Assembly (NCBI GenBank): GCA_022575985.1
Contig: JAKSXM010000007.1
Location: 20,648,501 to 20,712,500 of the forward strand
Reading direction: 5' to 3'
Source: Anagrus nilaparvatae
Lineage: Eukaryota; Arthropoda; Insecta; Hymenoptera; Mymaridae
Length of the DNA: 64,000 bases
Both the position numbers and the translations under genes were made by a program. The notes under the pieces are model-generated. The model was given only the letters and a program-made list of their open reading frames with translations, searched no databases and was not told where the DNA came from. Shown here piece by piece: positions 20,886 through 34,500 of the stretch (its first letter is position 1; every line of letters starts with the position of its first letter).

Positions 20886-21231
20886 GACTCTCGCTATAAA
20901 GCATCCAAGGATTTAGGTTACGCTACTTTTTTAAAAATGCATTTCTTGGGACCAGTAACCAATCCTAGTTATAACACGCCCCTAGGGTTAGGTTAGGCTA
21001 TTTTTTTTTTAAGGCATTCCCTAGAATTAGGGCAAGATAGGCTGAAAAATCTATGCGCAAGTTTATAAGCAAATGCTGCACCATAGTACCATACTGTGAC
21101 AATGCCTTTTAAAAAAAATAGCCTAACCTAACCCTAGGGGTGCCTTATAACTAGGAATGGTTACTGGTCCTAAGAAATGCATTTTTAAATTAGCCTAATC
21201 TAAGCCCTGGGAGTACTTTATAGCGAGAGTC
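20886..21231. mobile_element. Foldback MITE, 346 bp
   Basis: Terminal inverted repeats of about 135-150 bp start GACTCTCGCTATAAAG and end CTTTATAGCGAGAGTC. The inner arms share AAATGCATTTCTTGGGACCAG and CCCTAGGGTTAGGTTAGGCT. TA-rich flanks (ATATAC and ATATAT) would fit a TA target duplication of the mariner type, but that is ambiguous. No coding sequence. Confidence 0.75.
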
Positions 21232-21284
21232 ATATATTATAATATAATATAATACAAACTCCTTATATGAAACCGCTTTCATGG

Positions 21285-21440
21285 ACTTTAACTAGCAAGG
21301 ACTGGTTAAAGTTAACTTTAACTGACATGAAGTCGTTAAAGTTATATTTTTATTCATTTTAATCGTCTTCGTGGACTTTAACGAAAACGCTTCGCTAAAG
21401 TTAACTTTAACCAGTTAAAGCTAACTTTATCGGTTGGAGG
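21285..21440. repeat. Cluster of TTAAAGTTAACTTTAA palindromes
   Basis: At least four partly overlapping variants of GTTAAAGTTAACTTTAAC occur within 160 bp, separated by CATGGACTTTAAC and CGTGGACTTTAAC. It may be the core of a degraded hairpin element. It lies between the foldback MITE and the Penelope-like fragment. Confidence 0.5.
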
Positions 21441-21655
21441 TACATTAACGGTAACATATATACTGTTTCAGCAAAAGATCTTTTGTGGAAATTAGACTCT
21501 CTGTGTAAAATTTGAATGTTGTCATAATCAAATTTATGTTTATTGTTGGTTTCTATGACATGTTTACTAATAACATTATGATATTTACTGGATAATTTAA
21601 TGTTTTTGCTAAGTTCAAAAACAATCTGGCTCTTTTTGAAAATTTTTTTACGTAC
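21440..21655 (-). pseudogene. Penelope-like element, GIY-YIG endonuclease C-terminal fragment
   Basis: The minus-strand frame is open for about 70 codons and reads VRKKIFKKSQIVFELSKNIK, then ISKHVIETNNKHKFDYDNIQ, then ILHRESNFHKRSFAETVYM. This follows the pattern of the GIY-YIG domain of Penelope-like elements: ALSKH..E.NH.FDFD...IL..E..Y.KR...E. The reverse transcriptase and the GIY-YIG start are missing. The matching 3' tail is probably at 19760-19880, with about 1.5 kb of later insertions between. Confidence 0.7.
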
Positions 21656-21659
21656 GACC

Positions 21660-24600
21660 TATAGAGTGTCCTATTTAAACAGAAGTCAAATTGAGACCAA
21701 TTGGGATTAAATTAAAGTTTATTGTACAATATTCATATATGATTCTTCCTATAACAAAGCTTTATAAATTTCAAGATTTTACAGAATTACATAATACGTC
21801 AGTGCAAGAATTTCAATATTAAATGAGCACATTAATCCTTGAATAGATATATTTTAAAAATATTTAATACAAAGTATCATATAAAAGAAACACTATATAA
21901 AGTAACTCATGTAGTATATGTTTGACCATGAAAAAAAAGAAAAAAAAAAGAAACTTATATGCTGAACAACACAGAAAATAAATCTTCCATCTGACACACG
22001 CACCGCCTCTATACTCATTTTTTAACCAACCGTAAACGATGCAGAAATTTAAAGCGACGCCCTCGACAATATAACAAAACATTTATAATGCCAAAATAAA
22101 AACTTATATTATTTCTTATAAAAATAATTTACATAATTTTTATTATTTGAAAAAAAAAAATTGTTACATTAATCATCAATAATTTTTTTTTATCTGAGTG
22201 TTAATCATATGAATCATGGATATTAATGATATATCTGAGATTATATTGCATAACTTTGAATTATTTGCATTTTTGCAAAAAAAAAGGCGAATTAATTTAT
22301 TCATAAAAATATAATTTTATGCTTTTTTTTTTATTTAATCTGTGTTTTTTTTTGCATATAATTTTTTTGCTCGATCTTTAGGATTGTGTTACCTTATAAA
22401 GTTTGATACAGGTAATTACTGCCAATTAGATTTCAATAAAATGGCAAAAAAAAATTAAAATTCTTTTGTAATATTGAATAAACAGCATTAAATTTAAATC
22501 TAAATAATCGAACTAAACCACATGTAAAAAAAAAACTGAATTATATGTAAAAAAAAATAAATGTATATAATTTTCAAGTATTTGTACTTAAAACCAATAA
22601 TAATAGTAAAAGTTGTAAAACGTTATTATACAGCTTGGTATTATTAAAAAAAAAAGCGTGTTAGTAGAGTGATTTCCGTATCCTATAATTGCTGACATCC
22701 TTTATTATTATAATAAAAAATAATTAAGTTGTTAAAAGGTGTAGTACTAATTGATTTTAGAACTCTTAATTGTGTAATTAAAGTTGTGGTGAGAGTATAT
22801 GGGGAAAATTTAGTTTAGTGATGTGTTGGTGTAATTTTTTTAATTAGAAAGAATTTTTTTATCAATGAAAATTTAATTGTATTTTTCATATGCTTGTTTT
22901 ATGGATTTCAGTTAATCTAGTAATTTAAAATAAAAAACATGTTATAAAATATTTAATATTTTTATCCGATAATTGAGTCAATTGACATACTTTACTATAA
23001 TGAAGTAGCAAAAAAGAGTAGTAAAAAATGTAACTTGAATTAATTTCAGCTCATTTTGGGAACTTGAAACTAATTAACCAATTTTAAAAATCAAGATTGG
23101 CATATTTTGTCTTTTTTTTATTTACTCGATTGTTTGGCTTTTATAGAGGATTAAAGCTCCATAGCTCAAACACATGAAATATATTGATTGCTTAAAAAAA
23201 TTGTTTACATTTTTGTATTTTTATTTAAATTTGATATTTATTATTTAAAAAATTTTATCAATGTCTACGATACTTCGCAATCAATCTTTTGGCCCTTATG
23301 AAACAATAATGGCAAAATGTACACATCGTTAAAAACTCAAAAAATTCACCGAAAAAATGACCTTTTTAGAAACAAGAGCCTTAGAGTTCCATAAAAACAA
23401 AACATTTAACTTAAAAAAAGAAAAAATATGTCTATATCTTTTTGAAAGCTTTAATTTAAGACTTTACACTTCAAATTTGGCTAATTTGTTTCAGAATTAT
23501 CGAGTTTTTCAAAATGGGCTAAATTTGCGGTTACTCTTTTGAGCATTAAAATTTAATAATAATATGAAAAATTGATAAATGTGCCTCAATTTCCCCAAAT
23601 TTATATAATAAAAACAGTAATTTCGCACAATAAAAACATTTTTTTGCTTTTTATACGCCTAATTTCTTAATTTAACTAAATAATATAAGTAAAACACATA
23701 TAATTACAAAATATTACAATAATTTTTTTTTTAATTAAATACATAAATATTTAAAAAAAAAAAATGAAAAGGTAAAAAAATACAAAATATTTGTATAAAT
23801 ATTAATAATACGTGTGTTGCAAAACGACTTAACTTTCTTGGAATATTCATATTATTTACTCATTTATTCATGTATAGAGAGCCATTTTTTTATTTTTTTT
23901 ATTTTTTTAGCATGTATTTATAACGTATATGTTGATTCCCATCCAAGAAATCGCGTGTTTTATTCACATCTATACCTTTTTTTTAAGGCCTAAAGGGAGA
24001 AAACTTTAACGCTCTATGAAATATGTATGTAGAAATAACACTTATATATATATTTACAACCACCTACAAACATGCGTATATATATATATATTTTATAAAG
24101 TTCTTTTGATCACGCATTTGATATAGAAAATGAAAAACTTGTTCGTCACGAATATATTATAATATATTTATTTGTGTGGTTATAATATATCAACTTAAAC
24201 CGCAGGATATATTTTTTAACGTCGCACGCTAAAATTTTATAAAATTATAAAAACTTTTAAAAAATTTAATTTTCTTTTATCTAATTTGTTTGAAAAAAAA
24301 AAGTTATTTATTTATTTGGATACAGCATTTCTTTTTCATTTTTTTTTTCAATTTTTGTAATTTAATAAAAATTTTATAATCAAGATAATCTCTAAAATAC
24401 AATATCTATAATTAAATTTTTAGGCAAATTCGTATATAAAATATTGGATGACAAATATATTTATTTCAAGTTTTTTCAATCAAAAGAAGGTATCATACTA
24501 TTCTCCTATTCCAAATTATTTAACTCTGCATCTCTTCTCTGTCAAGATAAATCAGATTGCTAGGCCTAGCATGAAAGAAGAATGATTTTATAGAGATGTA

Positions 24601-26660
24601 ATGATTGAGAAATTTTCAAATGGTAACCAAAATGTCTGCTATTATTTATTGTAGACAGCCCAGAAAATTTTAATAATCTAGTGTGTTAATTAATAAATAA
24701 CATTCAGTTAGATTTAAAGCTTGTTTCGGCGTTCTAAACTTTAACTGCCATAGTTCTTTGGGATGATTTGGTATGATCAGGGTATGATTTTAATGACTGG
24801 CTCTTATTTAAAAGCTTCTTTCATTGTTAAACACGTAATTTATACTTTATTTCAAAAATTAAAAGTTGAACGTAATCCTATATGGGAATTTTATGGAAAT
24901 CTAAAATTCCTCGTCTCTCAGAATCTCTGCCCTCCTTTGAACCGAATTCACACCAAATCTCTTTGAGACTGTGGTTTTAATTTGACAACCAACTTAGACC
25001 AAACTGAAAATTCGACTGATCAATATTTTATTCTGATCATATTATATATTTTTTATAATCAATATGTGCATAAAAACTTTTACACGTGAAAGAAAACTCA
25101 TGGTCCCATATTATAATTCTGCAACAATTTTGGCGATTGAAGCAAAATTTACCAAAAACAAAATGAAGTTTACTGTTAAAATTAGTTCAAGATATTAAAA
25201 AAACTATTTGAAAAGAGTTTTATTCTATGCATACATAATGTTTTACTTATTCTTAGCCCTGATTAATTATCTTTTAAGCTCGATGCACCCTTAAAAAAAT
25301 ATATAAAGAATCATAAAATATAATATTTATAAATTAATCTTAAAAATCGCTTACTTATATATAACTGCATGTAATTTTAGTTTTTTAGATAAATAAAAAC
25401 TTTTAATAAAAAAAATCAAAATGATTTATTTAAAAATATTTAAAGTAAAAACTTTTAGCTTACAATTTAAAAAATTAAGTTCAATTTTAGATCTCTTGGA
25501 ACTGTTAAGGAAATTCAGGAAACCGCAAAAAAAAATACAAATTATAATTTGTTCTCATTATTTTAACTTTTTATTTTGTAATATTACTTACATGATAAAC
25601 TCAAGAAGTTTCTACATTGAGCTAAATATAAATGTTAGAAAAAATAGAAAAAGAAGTCTTTGATTTATAAATAAAAAAACGTGTATCAAAGATATAAAAT
25701 AGTATGATTAAAAATATACTTTCTAATTCTATAAAAAATAATTATTAAAATTAATGTCAAATTTGTTTTTTTTTTCTCTTTTTCAAATTTAGTGTGAAAA
25801 AATGAAAGTTTTATAAAATTTAAAAAATAACGAATTTCTCATTAGTTATTCCTGTAAACAAAAGTAACATATTATTATTGGGATGTAAATACATGATTGC
25901 AGAAAATAATTTGTGTAATAAGGAAGCTTTATTAAATAAATCCATAGTACCAGTACATTATAATTAGAAATTTTTACTTTAAAATCATAAATTTTTATAG
26001 CTATTGAAATCCATTCAGGCAGAGATTATTGGACTAAAAAATAAATTGCTTTAAAACAAGAAGACAAAAGTTTATCAGGTTGATTAGAACGATTCATGTT
26101 AAAAATATGGATAAAACTAAAGGTTTTGAAAACTACAAACAAATTTTAAATGGTGGGGTAGTTTTTTATTATTTTCACAGCATATTTTTGTTGGATCAAA
26201 TTATTTTGAACAATCTATAGATTTAAGGTTCTGAATAAATATTTTTTAAAAGAAAACTCAGTTTTTTAAAATAACTACTATACCAAATATTATCAGGTTG
26301 GTCACCGAATTTTAACCAGCGAAAACCTGTGAACTATTCTGCGAGAAGTGTCAAAAACCGGCAAAATATCTTGCTTTTAACCCAAGACCACAAAAAAATT
26401 TTTATTTTTTATAAAAAAATAATAAGAAAAACAATGAAATATTGACTCCAAAGTGTAAAAAATGTTGTAATTTTCTGCTTTCCTGCTTTTCCATCTCCCC
26501 AATAATTACCGAAAGAATTGAAATAAACAAATAAACAAAATTATTTTTTACTCGTTGTCTTCTAAAAATTATAAATTTTAAATAATCTAAACCGAGAGGT
26601 TCGGTAATAGGTAGCTGGTGGCATAATTTTGCAACTCTTGTTGAATTAATTTTTAAGGAC
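21660..26660. other. AT-rich DNA without a supportable gene
   Basis: Long A/T runs, no frame over about 80 codons with normal composition, and no RNA gene seen on either strand. A region of higher complexity at about 24480-25010 contains short open stretches on the plus strand, but nothing I can assign. This could be intergenic DNA or a long intron. Confidence 0.55.
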
Positions 26661-26663
26661 ATG

Positions 26664-27010
26664 TTCGCTCGGTAAATCGAACATAACCCCTAAAACTAAT
26701 TTGAGCAGTATATTTGCTCAAAAAATGATTTTAAAGAAATTTTATGAGAAGAGGCACCTCAAATGAATTAATTTGCAAAATTACAAGCCATAAAATGCTA
26801 TATTTTCCAAGAAAGTCACTTTTTTCGTAAACTTATGAAAAAAGCAACTTTTTAGAAAAATAAAGCATTTTGCAGCTTGAGATTTTGTAAGTTAATTCAT
26901 TTTTATATTATTGAGGTGTCTCTTCTCTTAAAATTTCGTTAAAATCATTTTTTGAGCAAATATACTGCTCAAATTAGTTTTAGAGGTTATGTTCGATTTA
27001 CCGAGTCGAA
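26664..27010. mobile_element. Foldback MITE, 347 bp
   Basis: The arms start TTCGCTCGGTAAATCGAACA and, from the right, TTCGACTCGGTAAATCGAAC. Both contain CTAATTTGAGCAGTATATTTG, and the paired arms are about 150 bp each. No coding sequence and no clear target duplication. Confidence 0.75.
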
Positions 27011-28285
27011 CCTGCCGTTAATTAAATAATTTTGCAATAATACACACAGTCTTGCTATTACCGAAGTATGCAAAAGATCTGGTAATTTCCATTTTCCCAA
27101 TAACTGTCAAAAAATTATAAAAAATTCTAAGTTACCTGGGGGTTTGAAAACTATAATAAATTTGTATATATATCATCCGTTTTTCTATGGTGACCAATCG
27201 AATAATTTAATTTTCCATAATTACATTAATTAATATGAAGAAACTTTTTGAAAATTTTAGCAATTTTGAAAAACTCTAAAAATTGAATGAAAAATTTATA
27301 TAGTATATTTCAACTGCGCATATTTTTTATAATATTAATTAAATTTTTATTTTTGCTAAGAAAATTCAAGTTAATCTAGATTTTTTAAAGTCCGAATTTG
27401 TCAATTTTATTTTGCATGCCTAAATATTTTATTAATCAGTTTCAAACGCAAATTAATTCACCACATTTTGCAATTTACTTTACTATATTTTTATTGTTTA
27501 AAAATCTAAAACTAATAAAAAAATTTTTATATCTTACATGCCTACATGTATAATATGTTTTAGCAGTTACCACTCGGTTTTGCGTTTAAAAAAAAAAAAG
27601 ATAATAATAATAAAAAAAAATAAAAAAGAATTATAAGCGCAGAAGAATATTTTTAAAAGAGTTTTATATACATTGTAAGCTATATTAAACGTACAGAAAG
27701 CCGAAAGCAAGGTCCAGTATAAAGAAACTAGAGGTCGTGTATCACAAGAGTCTGGCAGGATAATAGCCTGTCTTAAGAAGTCTTGTTGTCGGACCATGTG
27801 CCAAGTGATTGATAGACACACCAAAGTCTGGTGTAAGCTGCATGTATATATATATATATATATATATCGTGATTTAAAAAAAAATAAAATATAAAAAAAT
27901 AAGTTTGCGTGGAAGAATTTGTTAAAATCACTTGGCCAGAATAGTACTTACGAGGCATTTCATGTTAAATCAGTAACTTCAAATATTTTTCTTTAAAAAA
28001 GGGTCGTGTTTAAACTTGTGTGAACGAATGGCTTTGGGTGGGAAAAATTTTTTGATATAAAACGCCCCAATTTACCTCAAGTATTAAAACAAATCTCAAA
28101 ATATGACAGTTTTTTATGTCCAGTAAAAGACAATTTCTTGATGCGAAAATAACAATCTTATTAAAAAGATTTCATATTTTATATCTAGCTGAATCTTATT
28201 ATGACTTTTATTTTCGAGGCTAATATGAACTGTTGAATTCCAAAATAGCAAACTATCTACATCATAAAAAAACATACTTTTTTAA
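27011..28285. other. Non-coding with one higher-complexity island
   Basis: 27660-27840 and 27900-27960 are less AT-biased than the surroundings, with a (TA)n run at about 27843-27867 and an (ATA)n run at 27600-27615. No gene or RNA is recognised. Islands like this flanked by short (TA)n tracts recur at 30860-31340 and 37160-38110. Confidence 0.5.
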
Positions 28286-28590
28286 CATGGAATATGTTCA
28301 TTGGATGCGGTATTTGAAAAAGTTTGGCTCGGCAGGGGGGGGGGGGGGTGAAAAAGTGACGTTTTTAGGGGAGGGGGTGAAATGTGCTTAGAATATTTTT
28401 GATTTAGGGACGCAGGCCCTGATAAGAACGAGTACTTTAGGTTTATGGACTTAGGATAATTTATATTAATTTATTTTTATTTATTTTATATTTCAGAATT
28501 AATTATAATTTCGGTTTTTGGATTTATTACTGTTATATGTGAACATGTTCCATGTTTGTTGGTTGTGTAGTTACACAAACCGGTTATAAA
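28286..28590 (+). repeat. G-rich minisatellite element, copy 4
   Basis: It begins TTAACATGGAATATGTTCAT, runs through a 13-G tract and GTGACGTTTTTAGGGGAGGG, then TTAGAATATTTTTGATTTAG and TTTATGGACTTAGGATAATT. It ends AACATGTTCCATGTTTGTTG and GTTACACAAACCGGTTATAAA. The two ends are inverted copies of one another over about 15 bp, so this looks like a complete copy of about 300 bp. Confidence 0.7.
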
Positions 28591-28599
28591 TTTTTTTCA

Positions 28600-31500
28600 C
28601 AGCTGTGGAAAAAATGATATTTTCAAAAAAATTAAAAATATAACATTTTCATCTGCTTGACATGAAACTCCCCTTATACATTACTCAAATATACCGTATT
28701 ACTGTACATAATATGTACACATAAACTCTTTATATAGGTAGAAAAGAAAGTTAACTATTGCTCGTAAATTTTGCATAATATTTTTTTTTATTTTTTTTCA
28801 ATTGTTTTTTTACGCTTTATATAATATATTTTTTTATAATTTATTTTTATATTTTTTATACACATTTATTTTATAGATTTTTTATTTAATACCAACATTT
28901 AGACGTCTGACTATTAAGTACTTTTTCTACTGATTATCTCCTTTTTTTATTTATTGAAAAATATGAAAACAGTATTATTTACTTAATTAATTACAGTTAT
29001 TATTATTGTTATCAGGTAAGATATTTTCTGATTTTTGAGCTTTCAAATGCAGGATAAAAAATTTTCTGTATTCTTTTAGAGTATTTATAATTATACTGTA
29101 AAAATAAAAATTTGTAATATTATATAGGATCATTAATTTTTTTTTTATGTCATAATTTTACTGAAATTGATTTCTCCAATTTGATCCAAAAATTAGCAGA
29201 GCAAAGAGTTTCAATCGGATATTTGATATACTTCAGTTTCAAAATATGCTTACGACTACTCAAATTGCACCCAGATTTAATTAAACCTTAGATTTGAAGG
29301 ATGGTGTTTCAAAATATATTCAAAGCTTAGAAAACTGTAAAATTTCATTGCAATTATAGTTTTTTCTTAATCTCATTAATGTAGAAGACCCAAAATAAAG
29401 AAATATACTTGCCCATTACTTTTTTTTCTTAAATCCATGCTGAGTATCCTATTCCAGGGAGATTGCTTTCTAAATATTTACTAATTAAAAAGTTTTAAAA
29501 AAAATAAATACAAAAAAGTAGCAATGAAGTTCTGTTAAATAATTTTTGAAAACTGAAAATGTAAAAAAATACTAGATTTTAGTTACACATATATGGGCAT
29601 TTTTAAACCAAATCATACTAAACCTAATGGTCGAGTCTTCAAATTAGTTCTAAAGTTTTTTTCCCAAAAGTACTGCTGAAAATAAGCATTTATATGTCCT
29701 CTTTTCGTTCTGTTGGTTCAATTTTTGATTTTTCACAGCCATTTTCATTTTTTGTCTTTAAAAACAAAAGCTTATTTAAAAAAATGTATCTTTCTAATGT
29801 TTATTTTATAGTGAATAATTTTTTACTTTTGAGGGCCCGGGCCATAGGAAATTTTCTGTTTTATTTTTATTTCTGTTAAATTTTATTTTTATACGAAATT
29901 TTCATCTTTTAAAAACATAAAAACTTATATCTTTGAGTAAAATTCCTCACGGGATCGAAATTTCTTGTCAGTTTACTAATTATTCACATAACCTGGCAAG
30001 AAATTTGAAATTAAAAAAAAAAAATTTTAAAGTAGTTATTTTTCGAATTAGAGCTTTCAAAGTATAATAAACCATCCCTTTTTCATCAAAAAATTTTAAG
30101 TTTTAAAAGTAATTTAAGCTCTATTAGGATTTTGAATCTATATATGCTTTTTAGATATTGGTATTTGAAAAAAATTCCTATTTAGTTGATTTTTCACGTC
30201 TGCGCAGTTCAAGTTATTTTCTGGAAAATTTCTCCTGTTGTCCTCCAAAAAGAAAAAATTTTTCCTGAAAAAGTAAGCGCTCACGAAGAAAAATAAAAAA
30301 AATTAGCTCTCTTTATTTTAAAATGACCATAAATTGAAAATGGTTGTGAATTTACAAAAAAAAATTGAGAATTTTCCATTTTTATGAAAATTTAATAATT
30401 ATTTTTAAAATTTACTATTTTTTTTGTAACATTGCAGGAGTTGCTACTATAAGACTATAACAGTATAGTTTTTGCAAGCTTTGTGCATATGTACCGTGCA
30501 GTGGTTCATATATTAAGTTCCAAAAAAAATAATTTATTTTTATATGTAATGTATAGGTATCATCTTATATATAAAATAACAAAATTTAATATTAATCAAA
30601 AAAAAAAAAAAATCATTGGTTTTGAGTATTATAAGTGCCTTTAGGGTGAAAAATAAAAATTTTGTTTTACCATAGTTTTATATTACCATAACCAAAAAGT
30701 AATACCGTTTCAATAATAACCCTATATATATTAAATCTCTTTTTTTTATGATCGATGTGGTCGCATGTTTCGTTAAACAGTCACCTTTTTTAAAAGTAAA
30801 AAAATAAAAAAAAATTTATATATATACATATATATATATAAATTTTTTTAAGGCCCTCAAGGGCTCTTTTCAAAAGTCCAGACTTCGAATGACGCCATAT
30901 AATGGACCAAAACTCTTGTTTCATCTTATATCCATTCGAAACAAAACTAAAGTATAAAAAAAGAAACTATATATACATATATATATATATATATATCTTG
31001 AGGGCCCAGCCCTTAAGGCTTTATTCGTGCTTTAGGTCCTGATCTTAAAAAATAAAAAAATAAAAATCAAAAAAATATCTTCTATAGTTTAAAACTTATA
31101 CGAGGATAATTGGAGATAATGTCAGGGTTACTCTCAACATTGGACCCAAACGTAATTGCACGAAAGGCCTTAATATATTTTTTACCCCTCACGAACTCTA
31201 TACATATAGAAAAAAAAAAAAACTGTCCGATGATCCTGTATATAAATACATATACGGTATAAATATAAAATATCTTTGAGTAATTCAAGTAAGAATCTGC
31301 AAAAGGGTTTCGTAGAAATCCTCTGGTGCCTGATACCTTTTTGATTCCAACAAGTTTTTCTTTAACATGTAATTACCTTTTACTAGTATATTTATTTTTA
31401 TACCTTATGTTATATGTATTAGAGTGGGCTTAAGTTTATAACTTATAAAAAAAATACAAATGACCATTCGTATTTTATTTTATTTATAAGTACAAATTTA

Positions 31501-34500
31501 AAAACAAATTTAATGCTAATTATTTTTAAAAGTAGATTTGAAAATATAAAATATCAAATTTTCGAGGCAAATTCATTTCACATAACAAGCACTTCATTAA
31601 TCTTTTATTATGAAACTAATTGAAATATTATTCAGTTCATTCTGTTAATTTAATGTTTTCAAATTCATTTATAATTTTTATGACATTTGTATAATCCATT
31701 TTTTAAATCAGCAATTTTATAAACTTTCTTTCAAAAATGATTAGAAAAAAAAGCTTTTCAAAAAAATCGAATTTCACCCTGTTAAACCATTATTTTATAG
31801 AGGTTTAAATTTATACATTCATCAACATCGATTACCATTAGATATAAATTTTGAGCAAATAATATAAATAATTTTTTAAATTTCTAAAGAATTTTGTCAA
31901 TTTGGCAAGTTTTATACATAGTTTTATCCAAAAATTTATCCGGACAACGATCGCCTTTTTTGAGTGATTAACTGTTTAATTTATATTTTCTGAGGCCATG
32001 AACTTCAAAAATAACTATTAAACTGAAATACTGAGAATATTTTAGTCCTAAAATGATTACTAGACTCACAATTCTATGAAAATCAAAGTTATTAAACTAT
32101 AAGACTGCTTGCTGCACTTGAAATTTCAAGCTTTGCTTTAATTTTCAATCGATTCAAGCAAATACTTAAAAATAGTAATTTTAATTTTTTTAAATTCAAG
32201 CAGCTACTCAAAACTTTGCCCACCTGCTACAAAGACAAATCAACGCCAACGCTTTCAAATAGCAAAGCCCTTTTTTAGAGTGATTCAAAATACCTGACAT
32301 ATCATAGTATAAAGTATACGAGATGGCGGAGTCTGTCACGTCCGCTGAATAAGGGCTTTTTCTATCAGGAAGTGTCAAAATATTAATTAAATTAAAAAAT
32401 ATAAAACGCAAATCATAAAAAAATTTCATGATTTAATCTTCCGGACAAAAAAATTATGATTTTATAATGATACATAAACAAATTCAGGCGCAGCAACCTG
32501 ACAGTGTATGTATATATCAATTGGCTAATTATCCATGCCATTTAAAAATATAAAAATTTGGCAAATTAATTTTTTCCAGGAATAAACACAAGAAAACAGT
32601 GAGTTAATATTTACTTGGTGTTTTCAACTTTCTGAGCGATTTGTTTTTTAACTTTCTAGGTGCTTGAAATAACAATTTTTTTTTTTAAAGAAAAAACTTA
32701 AGTTTTGCGAAAAACTGCCATAGAAAATAGAAAAATCTTAATTTTCTTCATTTTTAAATTTTAGTATCAAAAATTTTGTCTAAGGCTGCTGCGCTTGAAT
32801 TTCGCTTAAAAATTTAAGTGCAGCAGCCCAACAGTGTATCTACTAATTATCTACTAATTAACAGTAACATTATTTCATTTAACTAGAAATAAAAAAGGAT
32901 TAAATCAAGTTAAATTAACACCCACTTATCCCTAAAAAATTAATTAAACCACCAGAAATTAACTGAAAAACCAATTTAAAAAATTACTTAAATAACAATA
33001 ATCTCAATAGAACATAATAATAGCACTACAAGTAAGTAAAGTAGCAGCACAGTTGCACACATACAAATTTAAAAAAAAAACTTATAGAATTAAAATAAAT
33101 TACAATATAAATGAACCATCATCAATAAATACTATATATTTAGTTTGGAAATTTCTATAATTTATATAATAATAATTTTTTTTAACATTGTATTGTTTGT
33201 GTGTATATAAATTTTCTTACTTTAAGTATATAACCTATACTTATTTCATCAAAAAAGTGTGATTTTAAAAAAAGAGTATGATTATATAATAATTTTCTAT
33301 ACTTACCTTCTATTATATTATACTTTTTTTTTTACTCTTTAAACAAATAAATTAGCGTAAATTTTAGTACTATTGATATTTCTGTAATTATTATATGCCT
33401 ATTTTATTTTTATTGATTCTCTGAAGTAATTCTTTTTGATTTCAGTGAGAAATTTAAATAATTAGAGGTATAATGGTTCTTTTGAATGTAAATGAATCTT
33501 TCAAAATACGATATTACAGAATCACTGTAAAAATTTCAGGAATTTCTACACGATAAATAACTGTACTTAATTTTTCACTAATACTTAGTTTATTCACTGA
33601 AAGAATTTTATTTTCCATCCATTAGAATCAAAATTTCAAAATTTTTAATAGACTGCAAAGTTAAGCAGCTGTCTGGATTAGAAAATAAAAGAAAAATATT
33701 TAGTAATTTATTATAATAAATCTAGATCGAACACCATTACCTGTTAAACCTGTATCAATTGGCAGTGAAATATTTTTATTTATACGTCTTATTTATAATA
33801 ATATTTTATCATCAAAATTATAATTTCTGACTTAATCCATTAATATCAATTAGGAGATGATAAAAATTTCTTGATTTTATCACTAATAAAATAATTTTTC
33901 ATAATTTATCTCATCGATATAAAAAGTATTACAAATTTTTAATTTATAATCTCAGATTTTTTAACGTCACTATATTTTTCATTTTTTATTTTAAAAAAAC
34001 ACTCCTAAAGGAGATAATAACATGGTAGAGTAATTCCGAAAAATTGGTAAATAAGATTTTAATTTTAGGGTTCGAAAATTCTTGAGGTCACAGTTTGCAT
34101 TTTTCTAGTTATTCTTTGTTTTATAACTCTCTTAAAAAATATAAATAAAAGTTTATTATTATATTTTTTTGCAAGCTAAAAAATACTAAAAATGAATTTT
34201 TTTTTTAAATTAGATTTTTTACTTTTCAATAGGATTTACAACTAAATATCAAATTTCAGTTGTTTTTATCTACTATGAAAACTTATTTTTGATTAAAATA
34301 TTATTTGAATTTACATAACCAAGTACTGTAATAAAACAAAAATTAAGAATTTTTATTTAATTCGTGTGTTAATAAGAAAACTTCACACTCAATAATATAT
34401 TGATAAATTTTAATAAAATTTGCTTGAACTGCTTGCAATATGATTCAAATTCAGGTGAATAAATCTAATACTCCTGTAAATGTACAAGAAAATAGTTAAT

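Noticed and set aside
21864..22082. Minus-strand 72-codon frame with several cysteines
   Set aside because: Includes a poly-Phe run from poly-A DNA; no motif or start context supports it.
24763..24966. Plus-strand frame of 67 codons that resembles a reverse-transcriptase tail at a glance (IWEFYGNLKF)
   Set aside because: Only a few residues match, no longer alignment can be made and no neighbouring LINE motif is present.
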